The notes under the pieces: generated by a model | What the model saw: the letters and a program-made list of their open reading frames with translations, nothing else | What the model was told of the DNA's origin: nothing | The model's database searches: none | DNA from: Spirosoma sp. 48-14 | GTDB lineage: Bacteria; Bacteroidota; Bacteroidia; Cytophagales; Spirosomataceae | Reading direction: 5' to 3' | Assembly: GCF_001898575.1 (NCBI RefSeq) | Contig: NZ_MKUD01000001.1 | Location: forward strand, 552,448-616,447 | Length of the DNA stretch: 64,000 nucleotides | Shown: positions 15,442 to 24,323 of the stretch, in pieces | Layout: each line of letters opens with the position of its first letter | How positions within the stretch are numbered: position 1 is the stretch's first letter | Made by a program: the position numbers and the translations under genes

Positions 15442-16728
15442 ATGAAGCACTTCATCCTGATCCTTTTTCTCTGCCCACTCTTCACTGCGTTTGCGCAGCC
15501 CCGAACGGACGCTTTTCTGACGAAGTTACTGGCAACGAACCAAAGTGCTGTTTTTAAGGAAGTAATGCGGCATCCCGACACCTATCGGCTACAAATTATC
15601 TATACGCAGATTGATCGTGACAAAGCCAATAAGCCGTCGTTTAAACACTACTACTTTCGCGTCGACAGCACCGAATACTTCAACCCCGCATCGACCGTAA
15701 AACTGCCGCTAGCCCTGCTCTCGCTCGAAAAACTGAACCGGCTCAATAAACCCGGTGTCACCAAATACACCGCCATGCAGTTCGACAGTGCCTACAGCAA
15801 ACAAACCCGAGAATGGACAGATACGACTTCGGAGAGCGGCTATCCATCCATTGCACACTGCATTAAAAAAGCGTTTCTGGTGAGTGAAAACGACCCCTAC
15901 AGCCGTATGTATGAGTTTGTCGGACAAAGCGAAATCAATCGGTCGCTACACGCCAAAGGGTATCTGGACACGCGCATTACCCACCGATTTGTCCGCATGA
16001 ACGCCGACGAAAATCGTCATACCAATCCCATCCGGTTTATTCGGCCAGATGGCCGTTTGATTTATGCCCAGCCAGCGGCTTTTAATACCGACCCATTTGA
16101 TTTCCGACGCGAAGCCCGGCTTGGAACAGGCTATTATATGCGGGATAGTCTGGTGCATGAGCCGTTCAATTTCACCGAGCGGAATAAATTTCCGCTGGAA
16201 GCTTTTCAGCAAATTTTGCAATCGGTACTGTTTCCCGAATCGGTTACCCCCAACCAACGATTTAACCTGACTAATGACGACTATCGATTTGTTTACCAAT
16301 ACCTGTCGCAGTATCCGGGCGAGACAAATTATCCGAAATACGACGCCAAACAGTATTACGATAGCTATGTAAAATTTTTCTTTATGGACAGTCTGCACCA
16401 TCAGATGCCTACCGATGTCCGGGTGTTCAACAAGGTGGGTTGGGCCTATGGTTTCCTGACCGATGCGTCGTATGTGGTGGATTTCAAAAATAAGGTCGAA
16501 TACATGCTCACGGCCACGATTTATGTAAACAGCGATGGCATTCTGAACGACGACAAATATGAGTACGACACCGTTGGGCACCCGTTTCTGTACCAGTTGG
16601 GCCAAACGATCTATCAGTATGAACAAAGCCGCAAACGCCTTTATAAACCTGACCTGAGTAAGTTTAAAATCACTTACGAAAAGCGAATCAACGACAACCG
16701 CCCAACCGTAAAAAACGTTGACAATTAA
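15442..16728 (+). CDS. secreted serine hydrolase, class A beta-lactamase-like fold
   Basis: A 428-residue exported protein; the signal peptide ends at about residue 19 (TAFAQ). A penicillin-recognising SxxK motif is clear at Ser84-Thr-Val-Lys87 (NPASTVKLPLALLSLEKL), and VSENDPYSRMYEFVG (147-161) fits the SDN-type second motif, with Glu replacing Asp. NKVGWAYG near residue 335 is the likely KTG equivalent. It is far longer than true class A enzymes (about 290), so a peptidase or esterase role is more likely than antibiotic resistance. The frame opens upstream inside the hairpin, but the ATG at 15442 begins a proper signal peptide. Confidence 0.75.
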   Translation: MKHFILILFLCPLFTAFAQPRTDAFLTKLLATNQSAVFKEVMRHPDTYRLQIIYTQIDRDKANKPSFKHYYFRVDSTEYFNPASTVKLPLALLSLEKLNRLNKPGVTKYTAMQFDSAYSKQTREWTDTTSESGYPSIAHCIKKAFLVSENDPYSRMYEFVGQSEINRSLHAKGYLDTRITHRFVRMNADENRHTNPIRFIRPDGRLIYAQPAAFNTDPFDFRREARLGTGYYMRDSLVHEPFNFTERNKFPLEAFQQILQSVLFPESVTPNQRFNLTNDDYRFVYQYLSQYPGETNYPKYDAKQYYDSYVKFFFMDSLHHQMPTDVRVFNKVGWAYGFLTDASYVVDFKNKVEYMLTATIYVNSDGILNDDKYEYDTVGHPFLYQLGQTIYQYEQSRKRLYKPDLSKFKITYEKRINDNRPTVKNVDN

Positions 16729-16757
16729 ACCGTTACGGAATAAGGCTTTTTACCCGT

Positions 16758-16783
16758 ATGCATCTTCAATCTACTTTTCGCGC
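16758..16783 (+). repeat. upstream duplicate of the next gene's first 26 bp
   Basis: ATGCATCTTCAATCTAC plus TTTTCGCGC matches the start of the gene at 16923 (16923-16948) in 24 of 26 positions. Read in frame it gives MHLQSTFRA and then TAG. The two copies bracket the hairpin element at 16793-16893. Confidence 0.8.
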
Positions 16784-16792
16784 CTAGGGTGA

Positions 16793-16893
16793 GGGCAGAT
16801 TCTTAAATCTGCCCTTGTGAGGTTTCTCAAAACCGAACGGTATGTCTGACTCGGTTTCGAGAAACCTCACGAGGCAGGTTCTTGCAACCTGCC
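16793..16893. repeat. three-hairpin repeat element
   Basis: Three consecutive stem-loops: GGGCAGAT/ATCTGCCC (16793-16814); a 20-bp stem with one mismatch, arms 16817-16836 and 16851-16870; and GGCAGGTT/AACCTGCC (16873-16893). The two outer hairpins are related (CAGRTTCTT core). A partial second copy is at 18291-18331. The architecture suggests a non-autonomous palindromic element inserted before the downstream serine hydrolase gene. Confidence 0.75.
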
Positions 16894-16922
16894 CCCACTA
16901 AATCAAACAGTTCTTTAACTTT

Positions 16923-18242
16923 ATGCATCTTCAATCTACATTTCGCACACTGGCGCTGATCGTGCTGACAGCACTGTCTGTGCAGGCCCAAACTGCCACA
17001 AAGCAAAATCCTCCACAATTAACGACAGCGACTCCTGAATCGGCGGGTTTCTCGTCGGAACGACTTAACCGGCTCGACGGGCTCCTTCAGTCGTACATCG
17101 ACCAGGGAGCTTTTCCGGGCGCATCGGCCATTGTGGTTCGGGATGGCAAAATTGTGTATTACAAAGCCTTTGGCAAATCGGACCTCGACGACAATAAGCC
17201 TCTAGCTAAAGACGCCATTTACCGGATTGCGTCGATGACCAAAGCCATCACGTCGCTGGCCGTTATGATGCTGCACGAAGAGGGAAAAATAATGCTCGAT
17301 GATCCCATCAGCAAATACATCCCTGAATTTACTAAACCCGTTGTGCTTGACAAATTCAACGAAAAAGATAGTACCTATACCACCGTACCAGCCAAGCGGG
17401 AAATTACCGTTCGGCATTTGCTGTCGCATATGTCGGGAATCAATTACAACGTCATCGCCAGCGATCCCCGGATGCGGGCTATTTACACCAAAGCGGGCGG
17501 TATCCCCGATGCCTTCGTGACTCAGAATTACACGCTCGGACAAATGGTGAAGCAACTGGCCAAACAACCCCTCAATCACCAGCCCGGCGAAAAATGGACC
17601 TACGGCCTGAGTATTGATGTGCTTGGTTATCTGGTCGAAGTCGTGTCGGGTCAAAGTCTGGCGCAGTTTTTCGAGAAGCGTATCTTTGAACCACTGGGCA
17701 TGAAAGACACTTTCTTCTACTTACCCGACACCAAGAAAGACAGGTTGGTGAAATTGTATTCGGAAGACAAAGAGAAAAAGCTGGTCAAAACCTCCAGCCT
17801 CAAAACTCTCCCCGTCGATCCCGATTACCCAATTATGGGTGCCAAAACCTACTATTCGGGTGGTGGTGGCTTATCCAGTACAGCCTATGATTACGCTATT
17901 TTTCTACAAATGCTACTGAACAATGGCGTCTACAATGGCAAGCGATTCCTGAGCCGTAAAAGTATCGACCTGTTTACGCAAAGCAATCAGACCGGCACGC
18001 TGTTTCCAGACCCCGGCAACTACTTTAGCCTGGGCTTCCAGGTTGTTGGTGAAAAAGGGCATAACAATGACCTGAACAGTATTGGCACCTACGCCTGGGG
18101 CGGTGCGTTCAGCACACACTACATCGCTGATCCGAAAGAGAAAATTGCCATCGTCCTGATGAAACAGATGTGGGGCACTACTTACGGCGGTGAACTCGAC
18201 AGAAAATTTGATGTGCTGGTGTATCAGGCACTGGATGATTAG
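16923..18242 (+). CDS. secreted serine hydrolase, class C beta-lactamase family
   Basis: A 439-residue exported protein (signal peptide to about residue 23, VQAQ) of the Beta-lactamase/EstB/DD-peptidase family. The SxxK motif is Ser104-Met-Thr-Lys107 (RIASMTKAITSLAVMMLHEEG); YGLSID (about 223-228) is the YxN-type second motif; GGGGLSST (about 316-323) and the HYIADP region near the end fit the third. Bacteroidota carry many such esterase or D-aminopeptidase relatives, most not resistance enzymes. Its first 26 bp are duplicated upstream, so the element between may have displaced the original promoter; TAACTTTA (16916-16923) could act as a weak -7. Confidence 0.85.
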   Translation: MHLQSTFRTLALIVLTALSVQAQTATKQNPPQLTTATPESAGFSSERLNRLDGLLQSYIDQGAFPGASAIVVRDGKIVYYKAFGKSDLDDNKPLAKDAIYRIASMTKAITSLAVMMLHEEGKIMLDDPISKYIPEFTKPVVLDKFNEKDSTYTTVPAKREITVRHLLSHMSGINYNVIASDPRMRAIYTKAGGIPDAFVTQNYTLGQMVKQLAKQPLNHQPGEKWTYGLSIDVLGYLVEVVSGQSLAQFFEKRIFEPLGMKDTFFYLPDTKKDRLVKLYSEDKEKKLVKTSSLKTLPVDPDYPIMGAKTYYSGGGGLSSTAYDYAIFLQMLLNNGVYNGKRFLSRKSIDLFTQSNQTGTLFPDPGNYFSLGFQVVGEKGHNNDLNSIGTYAWGGAFSTHYIADPKEKIAIVLMKQMWGTTYGGELDRKFDVLVYQALDD

Positions 18243-18290
18243 TGCTTGCTAATGCTTTCCGGAAATGTGAAGGCCAATCCTTTTCCGTGA

Positions 18291-18331
18291 AGTCAGATTC
18301 TTAAATCTGACTTCGTGAGGTTTCTCAAACC
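18291..18331. repeat. partial copy of the three-hairpin repeat
   Basis: AGTCAGAT-TCTTAA-ATCTGACT (18291-18312) followed by TCGTGAGGTTTCTCAAACC shares its order and sequence with 16793-16834. The right half of the element is missing here. Confidence 0.7.
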
Positions 18332-18487
18332 TTCCCGCCCAAAAGACGGCTATCACGACGCATGTACTATTCGTATTAATCCCACTAAATCCCGAAAACA
18401 CTTTCTGGCAAGAATCGCTTTCTACAATCAGACGGAAGTCGTAAACGTTACTAATTCAGCCTGGTTGAGTTCGATAGCATTCAGTAC

Positions 18488-19717
18488 ATGAAAAAAATAG
18501 CCTTTATTGTTCAACGGTATGGATTGGAAGTTAATGGGGGAGCCGAATATTATTGCCGGATTCTGGCCGAACGGTTAGCTGGGACTTACGAAGTGGATGT
18601 ACTGACCAGTTGCGCACTGGACTACATTACCTGGGCCAACTGGTATCCGCCCGAAACGACAACGATCAATGGAGTCCGGGTTCACCGATTTGCTACCGAA
18701 TACGAACGACAGGAAAAAGCCTGTGCCCGAGCCGAGCATAAAATCAAGAAATGGTCACGGCCCGAAGAATGGGAAGGCTTTGGCCGGATTCGGATGTGGG
18801 GGCGGGCGCTGGTCGGTAAAACCGTTCGGCGGTATAGCTGGTTATGGGCCAAAGCACAGGGGCCTTACGCACCCGATTTGATCACCTATCTACAACGCAA
18901 CCACCACCAATACGACGCACTGATCTTTATTACGTATCTGTATTATCCAACCATCGTCGGTCTCAATGTTGCTCCGCACAAGTCGATTTTCATTCCAACC
19001 GCCCACGACGAAACACCCATTTACATACCTATTTTCCGACCAGTATTTCATAAACCCCGTGCCATTTTATTCCTTACGGAAGGCGAAAAACGCTTTGTTC
19101 ATCAGTTCTTTAAAAACGAAGCCATTTACAATGATGTGATCGGCGTCGGTATCGAAACTTTACAGATACCGCCAACCGAAACAGCCGCTACGATTCTAAA
19201 AACCGATATACCATACCTGATTTATATTGGGCGGATTGCCGAAGCCAAGGGGTGCGATATGTTGTTCGAGTATTTTATTCAGTACAAACAGGCTCACCCA
19301 TCGTCATTGAAACTCGTGCTAGTCGGTCAGGCGTTTATGACCATTCCTGAGCATCCAGACATTATCACGGCCGGTTTTGTGGACGAAGACGTAAAAGTCG
19401 CCTTGCTGAAAGGAGCCAAAGCGCTGGTGATTCCCTCGCAATATGAAAGTCTCTCCATGGTGACGCTGGAAAGCTTTGCCTATGGCATACCCGTGATCGC
19501 CAATGAAAAATGCGAGATTCTGAAAGATCATATCGAACTCAGCCAGGGAGGTCTTTTATTTGCCGAATACGACCGTTTTGAACAAGCCGTTCAGGAGTTG
19601 TCTGCCAGTAACTCGGACAAAATGGGAGAAAAAGCGCAGGCATACATCGAACAAAATTACACCTGGGATAAAGTGCTAAGCCGTTTCGATAAGGCGGTGA
19701 ATTATGTAACTCAATAG
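18488..19717 (+). CDS. GT4 family glycosyltransferase
   Basis: A 409-residue retaining GT-B glycosyltransferase. The N-terminal domain opens with IAFIVQRYGLEVNGGAEYY (glycine loop about 16-19), and the C-terminal donor domain holds YIGRIAEAKGCD (about 240-251) and PSQYESLSMVTLESFA, the EX7E-type phosphate/sugar binding stretch. No signal or transmembrane segment. It is followed by a convergent ABC exporter and two more GT4 genes, suggesting assembly of a surface glycan or glycolipid. Donor and acceptor are unknown. Confidence 0.82.
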   Translation: MKKIAFIVQRYGLEVNGGAEYYCRILAERLAGTYEVDVLTSCALDYITWANWYPPETTTINGVRVHRFATEYERQEKACARAEHKIKKWSRPEEWEGFGRIRMWGRALVGKTVRRYSWLWAKAQGPYAPDLITYLQRNHHQYDALIFITYLYYPTIVGLNVAPHKSIFIPTAHDETPIYIPIFRPVFHKPRAILFLTEGEKRFVHQFFKNEAIYNDVIGVGIETLQIPPTETAATILKTDIPYLIYIGRIAEAKGCDMLFEYFIQYKQAHPSSLKLVLVGQAFMTIPEHPDIITAGFVDEDVKVALLKGAKALVIPSQYESLSMVTLESFAYGIPVIANEKCEILKDHIELSQGGLLFAEYDRFEQAVQELSASNSDKMGEKAQAYIEQNYTWDKVLSRFDKAVNYVTQ

Positions 19718-19783
19718 AACACAGATTAGTATGATGATTATGATTTACACAGATCATAATCATCATACTAATCTGTGTTCTAT
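19714..19783. terminator. 31-bp perfect inverted repeat, AACACAGATT family
   Basis: Arms 19714-19744 and 19753-19783 pair perfectly around an 8-nt loop. The left arm contains the GT4 stop codon (19715-19717) and the right arm ends 4 bp before the stop of the convergent ABC gene, a natural bidirectional terminator. The same word family recurs at 45017-45098 and, interrupted, at 27119-27405. Confidence 0.82.
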
Positions 19784-19787
19784 CACT

Positions 19788-21626
19788 TTACTGAACCAGC
19801 TCCTGCATCATATTCAGTCGTTTATACACGCTATCCTGGCTGTTGATGAGTTCGTAGTGATTACCCCGCTCAATGATTTTCCCCCCTTCCATAATCAGGA
19901 TTTCGTCGGCCTCTTTAATAGTACTCAGTCGGTGGGCAATCACAAGCGTTGTGCGTCCTTCCATCAGGTTGTTTAGTGCCTCCTGCACCGATTTCTCGGA
20001 TTCGATATCCAGTGCCGATGTCGCTTCATCCAGGATTAGTATCGAGGGCTTTTTGAATACAGCACGGGCAATGCTTAACCGTTGCCGCTGACCACCACTT
20101 AGCCGAAGGCCTCTGTCGCCAATAACGGTATTGTAGCCATCTTCGGTATCCATGATAAACGTATGAGCGTTGGCAATTTTGGCCGCTTCGATTACCTCAT
20201 CCAGACTGGCATCCGGCCGGCCGAGGGCAATGTTGTTGAAAATCGTGTCGTGAAATAAAATAATCTCCTGTGTAACAAAGCTCATCTGCTGCCGCAACGA
20301 CTCCATCGTATAATCCCGAACATCAACGCCATCAATTTTTACACTGCCCCTCGTTACTTCATAAAATCGGGGAATCAGGTCGGCAATGGTTGATTTCCCA
20401 ACCCCTGAAGGCCCTACCAGCGCTATTTTCTGCCCCTTGGCAATTCGGAAATTGATGTTTTTCAACACGGGTTTGTCACCATACTGAAAACTTACATCAT
20501 CAAAAACAATGTCTCGCCGGAAGCTTTTCAGTTCCTGCGCCGTTGGTTTATCCTGTATTTCGATGGGTTTGTCCAGCAGCTCAATGATGCGTTCGCCCGC
20601 AGCCTGCCCCTGTTGAATATTCGTCAGAGCAACCACAATCGCCTTGGCGGGACGAATTACCTGCGAGAAAATAGCGATGAACGCAATGAACGAACTAGCC
20701 TGTAAATTGCTCTGGCTGCTTAACACCAGACTACCGCCATACACCAGAATACAGGCCACCACAAACACTCCCGATGCCTCCGAAAACGCTGGAGCCAGTT
20801 CGCGACGTTTAAACCCCTCCAGACTCGCCTGCCGATAAAAATCATTCTCCTGACTAAAGCGTTTGAGTACGAAACCCGTTGCGTTGAACGACCGGATAAT
20901 CCGCATACCGAGCAGGGTTTCGTCCATCAGCGTCAGCATCCGCCCCATCGAGGACTGCACATCCTGCGCTTCTTTTTTGAGTTTTTTGGTCACAGCCGCG
21001 ATACCAACCGCCGAAATCGGTATAATCACCAGCGTAAACAGAGTGAGTTTTACTGAAATCGCAAACAACGCCACGAAATAGCCAATCAGCAGGTATGGCT
21101 CCTTAAATACCACTTCGATAGAACTTCCGGCTACACTTTCGATAGCGTAGACATCGCCGTTCAGCCGGGATAGGAGGTCACCTTTATGCTCTTTGGTAAA
21201 ATAGCCCAGGTGCAACGAATTGATCTTTTCGAACAGAGCCTCCCGCAATCGTTTGACAAGCAGCGTTCGAGCGTTTAGCAAACAACGCTGGGCCAGAAAC
21301 CGAAACAGATTGGTCAGCACAACTGACACCACGATCATTCCTGCCAGAAAATAGAGCGCGTGTATAGGATTGGTCGTTTTGAACTGATAAATGAAATGGT
21401 AGAACGTATCTTTAAAATACGCTGGCGACAGTTGAAACTCAGGAGCTGAAGCAAACCGGGCGGCATCGGCCGTGTTGATCGGATCGAACAGAAAATTTAG
21501 CAACGGAATGATCAGCGCAAACTGAAATACGTTGAAAAACACCCCGATAAGGGTGAACACAAAAAATGGGACAACAAATTTTCCATAAGGCCGGGCGTAT
21601 GCCATCAGCCGCCTATAAATCTTCAT
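19788..21626 (-). CDS. MsbA-like ABC exporter (fused permease-ATPase)
   Basis: A 612-residue half-transporter: six transmembrane helices in about 1-320 and an ATPase domain from about 360. Walker A is GPSGVGKST, the signature LSGGQRQRLSIARA and Walker B ILILDEATSALD; all catalytic residues are present. MsbA-type dimers flip lipid A precursors, lipid-linked glycans or drugs. Its position between three GT4 genes favours export of a lipid-linked sugar, although multidrug export cannot be excluded. Confidence 0.85.
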   Translation of the reverse strand: MKIYRRLMAYARPYGKFVVPFFVFTLIGVFFNVFQFALIIPLLNFLFDPINTADAARFASAPEFQLSPAYFKDTFYHFIYQFKTTNPIHALYFLAGMIVVSVVLTNLFRFLAQRCLLNARTLLVKRLREALFEKINSLHLGYFTKEHKGDLLSRLNGDVYAIESVAGSSIEVVFKEPYLLIGYFVALFAISVKLTLFTLVIIPISAVGIAAVTKKLKKEAQDVQSSMGRMLTLMDETLLGMRIIRSFNATGFVLKRFSQENDFYRQASLEGFKRRELAPAFSEASGVFVVACILVYGGSLVLSSQSNLQASSFIAFIAIFSQVIRPAKAIVVALTNIQQGQAAGERIIELLDKPIEIQDKPTAQELKSFRRDIVFDDVSFQYGDKPVLKNINFRIAKGQKIALVGPSGVGKSTIADLIPRFYEVTRGSVKIDGVDVRDYTMESLRQQMSFVTQEIILFHDTIFNNIALGRPDASLDEVIEAAKIANAHTFIMDTEDGYNTVIGDRGLRLSGGQRQRLSIARAVFKKPSILILDEATSALDIESEKSVQEALNNLMEGRTTLVIAHRLSTIKEADEILIMEGGKIIERGNHYELINSQDSVYKRLNMMQELVQ

Positions 21627-21788
21627 TCAGTGCGGTTCTATTTGCGATTGAGTGCATAAACAAAGAAATCCACCTCGCCTATAAACGTTTTCCCCCGAAG
21701 GGGTCATATAAAAGCAGTATAAACTTATTGCTGCTTGCCTATGGTGTCGCTTTCGCTCAATCACTCAATCGCTAATTCACTCAATTAA

Positions 21789-22841
21789 TTATACTAGTGA
21801 TCGGTACACATTCATATATTTTCGGGCCGAATCCTCCCAGTTAAACTGGGCGCTGTATGCCTTCAGAGCTTCCTTCATCTCGTTACCTGCCCGTTTATAC
21901 TGCTGCATACCCATCATAAAATCATGATGCATATTGTCGAAGTCCTGGAAGTAAAACGCCAGGTCTTTCCCAATTTCAGGCAGCGCTGTGTGTCTCGATA
22001 AAAATACAGGCTTCCCTACCGACATAGCTTCCGTCACGGGCAAGCCAAAACCTTCGGCCAGGGAAGGCATCACCACAGCCTGACAATTGTGGTAATACCA
22101 CGATTTTTCTTCTTCCGTAATTTCATTGACCAGATGCATCCGATCATCAACCCGTAGCTCCGAGGCATGTTGCCGCAGGAAATGCGCATAATCCTTATCC
22201 TCATGGCGCCCAGCCAGAATCAACTCAAGGGAAGGATTTTTTTGCAGTAACGGCAGAATCTGGTGCTGATTTTTCTTTCGGGTAATTACTCCTACGTTGA
22301 ATAAAAACGGGATTCTGGGCCGATACGAACGAGGCATCAATACGGGCTGATGCAATCGGTTAGTACCGTTATAAATCACATAAACCGGCTTATTTCTTGT
22401 ATCACAATGGGCCAGTACGTCCTTTTTGGTAAACTCCGAAATGCAAACGATGGCATCGCTCCGGTCAATGTTCTGTTGCAACTGAGCCAGGCAACGCGCT
22501 TTTTTATGCTCCGGTTTGTCCTCATGCAGAAAATTAAGGTCATGAATCGTCAGTAACACCTTGATTTTTCTGTTGCGCTGGGGTAGATACTGCGAGCTTT
22601 GATAGGTACTATGCCAAATGTTGTACTGACTCACCGATGGCATCAGAAACTTTTGCAGCGAGTGCTGGGCAATGCAGGCTGTTGTTGGCTCAAATGTGGC
22701 CCGAAGGTGGTCTGGAATAAAAACGGCCAGCTCCTCACGACTCATTGTATCCCGCAAAGCCTTACCCAAATTCAGACAATAATAGTAAAGCCCCGTGTTG
22801 ACATACTTCATCCGCTCACAATCAAAAACGACACGCATCAT
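21789..22841 (-). CDS. GT4 family glycosyltransferase (paralogue A)
   Basis: A 350-residue GT-B glycosyltransferase. MRVVFDCERMKYVNTGLYYY begins the protein; IVCISEFTKKDV (about 135-146), FLFNVGVITRKKN (about 184-196) and PSLAEGFGLPVTEAMSVGKP (about 263-282) are the recognisable GT4 stretches. It is clearly paralogous to the divergently oriented gene at 23115, with the same N-terminal pattern. An AGGAGG sequence 13-18 bp upstream of the first ATG is a strong Shine-Dalgarno for this phylum. Two adjacent Met codons are possible starts. Confidence 0.82.
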   Translation of the reverse strand: MMRVVFDCERMKYVNTGLYYYCLNLGKALRDTMSREELAVFIPDHLRATFEPTTACIAQHSLQKFLMPSVSQYNIWHSTYQSSQYLPQRNRKIKVLLTIHDLNFLHEDKPEHKKARCLAQLQQNIDRSDAIVCISEFTKKDVLAHCDTRNKPVYVIYNGTNRLHQPVLMPRSYRPRIPFLFNVGVITRKKNQHQILPLLQKNPSLELILAGRHEDKDYAHFLRQHASELRVDDRMHLVNEITEEEKSWYYHNCQAVVMPSLAEGFGLPVTEAMSVGKPVFLSRHTALPEIGKDLAFYFQDFDNMHHDFMMGMQQYKRAGNEMKEALKAYSAQFNWEDSARKYMNVYRSLV

Positions 22842-23114
22842 ATGATAAACCCTCCTAACGTTGAGATACTGGTTGAACTATTTTATAACTGACAGCCTAC
22901 TCTTGGCGTTATACGAACAATAAGCAGGTTTTGCGGCCTGTTCGAACAAACCCTAGCCTCTCTGATTGAGGCAATTCAGTAAGAAACTGCGAGAAAAGGT
23001 GTAGGTGGTGCAACGAAGGGTTTAGTATTAACGGTACGGGTTGAGCGGGGTAAATGTTGCATAAAACGCAAAAAAGCGATTGTGCGGCCCTATTTCAATC
23101 CTCTTTTTAGGCTT
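22842..23114. other. intergenic region between divergent GT4 paralogues
   Basis: This 273-bp spacer holds the two divergent promoters. AGGAGG on the minus strand precedes paralogue A. I see no convincing TAnnTTTG element or long inverted repeat. Confidence 0.4.
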
Positions 23115-24188
23115 ATGTCCCGAATTATTTTTGACTGCAATCTGATGAAATTCCCCCATTCTGGCCTGTATCACTATTGCCAGAATCTGGGCGAGCATAT
23201 CAATAAATTACTGGTGGAAACCGATCAGCCACACATGAGGATGTATTTACCTCCTCGTAAAAAGCTGTCGCTTCATCCAAAGCCGTATCACCTGATTGAG
23301 CAGAAGTGGCATAAACTGATTCAGCCGTTTCTGCTCAAGTGTCGGGTGTGGCATGCGCCGTTTCAGTCGGGACGAATTTTGCCCGACAAAAAGCGATTTC
23401 CACACCTGAAAGTCGTGCTAACTATTCATGATTTGAATGTACTGCACGAAGGTAAACCCGAAGAGGTTCAACAAAAAAGTCTAGCTCATACTCAATCGTT
23501 GATCGACCAGAGCGACGCGATTATCTGTATATCGGAATTCACCAAAAACGATGTACTGACGAATTGCCAGGTTGGCGATAAACCTGTTCATGTTATCCAT
23601 AACGGGGTCAGTAAACTACCCGATTCTATAGAAGCCGATGCTAGCCAGTACAAGCCCAACCGGGAATTTATGCTGGGCATAGGCTATCTGAATAAAAAGA
23701 AGAATTTCCATGTGCTGTTGCCTCTACTCCAGTCGAATCCAGATCTGGAGTTGATTGTCATCGGCTGTCACGACGACCCTGATTACGTAACTGCCATGTG
23801 GCAACAGGCACAGCAGCTAGGCGTTACTGACCGGCTGCATCTGCCGGGTATGGTGTCGGAAGCGGCTAAAATCTGGTATCTGCAACACTGCAAAGCCCTG
23901 GTACACCCCTCACTGGCCGAAGGCTTTGGCCTCACCGTAATCGAAGCCATGCAGTTCGGTAAGCCTGTTTTCCTATCGCCCCTTACATCTTTACCCGAAG
24001 TGGGGGGCGAGGCAGCCTTTTACTTCCCCAGCTTCGACGCCGAGGCCATGCAGGAAACCTTTCGGCAAGGACTAAAAGCGTCCACCTGTTCCAACCATCA
24101 GAAAGCCATCTTAAAAAATGCCGCCCGCTTCGGCTGGGAGAAAACTGCTCAGCAATACCTGTCCGTTTACCAATCCATTGCGGGCTAG
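23115..24188 (+). CDS. GT4 family glycosyltransferase (paralogue B)
   Basis: A 357-residue GT-B glycosyltransferase related to the divergent gene at 21789: MSRIIFDCNLMKFPHSGLYHY, IICISEFTKNDV and PSLAEGFGLTVIEAMQFGKP align with its partner. An upstream GTG at 23082 would add 11 residues, but the ATG at 23115 gives the conserved start. The pair may transfer successive identical or similar sugars. It is followed by a compact hairpin at 24202-24234. Confidence 0.82.
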   Translation: MSRIIFDCNLMKFPHSGLYHYCQNLGEHINKLLVETDQPHMRMYLPPRKKLSLHPKPYHLIEQKWHKLIQPFLLKCRVWHAPFQSGRILPDKKRFPHLKVVLTIHDLNVLHEGKPEEVQQKSLAHTQSLIDQSDAIICISEFTKNDVLTNCQVGDKPVHVIHNGVSKLPDSIEADASQYKPNREFMLGIGYLNKKKNFHVLLPLLQSNPDLELIVIGCHDDPDYVTAMWQQAQQLGVTDRLHLPGMVSEAAKIWYLQHCKALVHPSLAEGFGLTVIEAMQFGKPVFLSPLTSLPEVGGEAAFYFPSFDAEAMQETFRQGLKASTCSNHQKAILKNAARFGWEKTAQQYLSVYQSIAG

Positions 24189-24201
24189 TTTCCGCTCTCC
24201 T

Positions 24202-24234
24202 AGGCTCGTCCGCAGTTGCATTGCGGACGAGCCT
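24202..24234. terminator. 13-bp perfect GC-rich hairpin
   Basis: AGGCTCGTCCGCA (24202-24214) pairs perfectly with 24222-24234 around a 7-nt loop, 14 bp after the GT4 stop. There is no following T-run. Likely a terminator. Confidence 0.65.
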
Positions 24235-24323
24235 GCTAATCCTGTATGCTGGGCGATTAGAAAAACCTACACGTTCTGCTTTATCTTACCTGTTGGTGCG
24301 CATCTGTCAAACGTTTCAATTGG

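Noticed and set aside
15946..16626. 226-codon open frame antisense to the serine hydrolase gene
   Set aside because: It is a shadow of a gene with clear signal peptide and SxxK motif; no family features or start signals on the minus strand.
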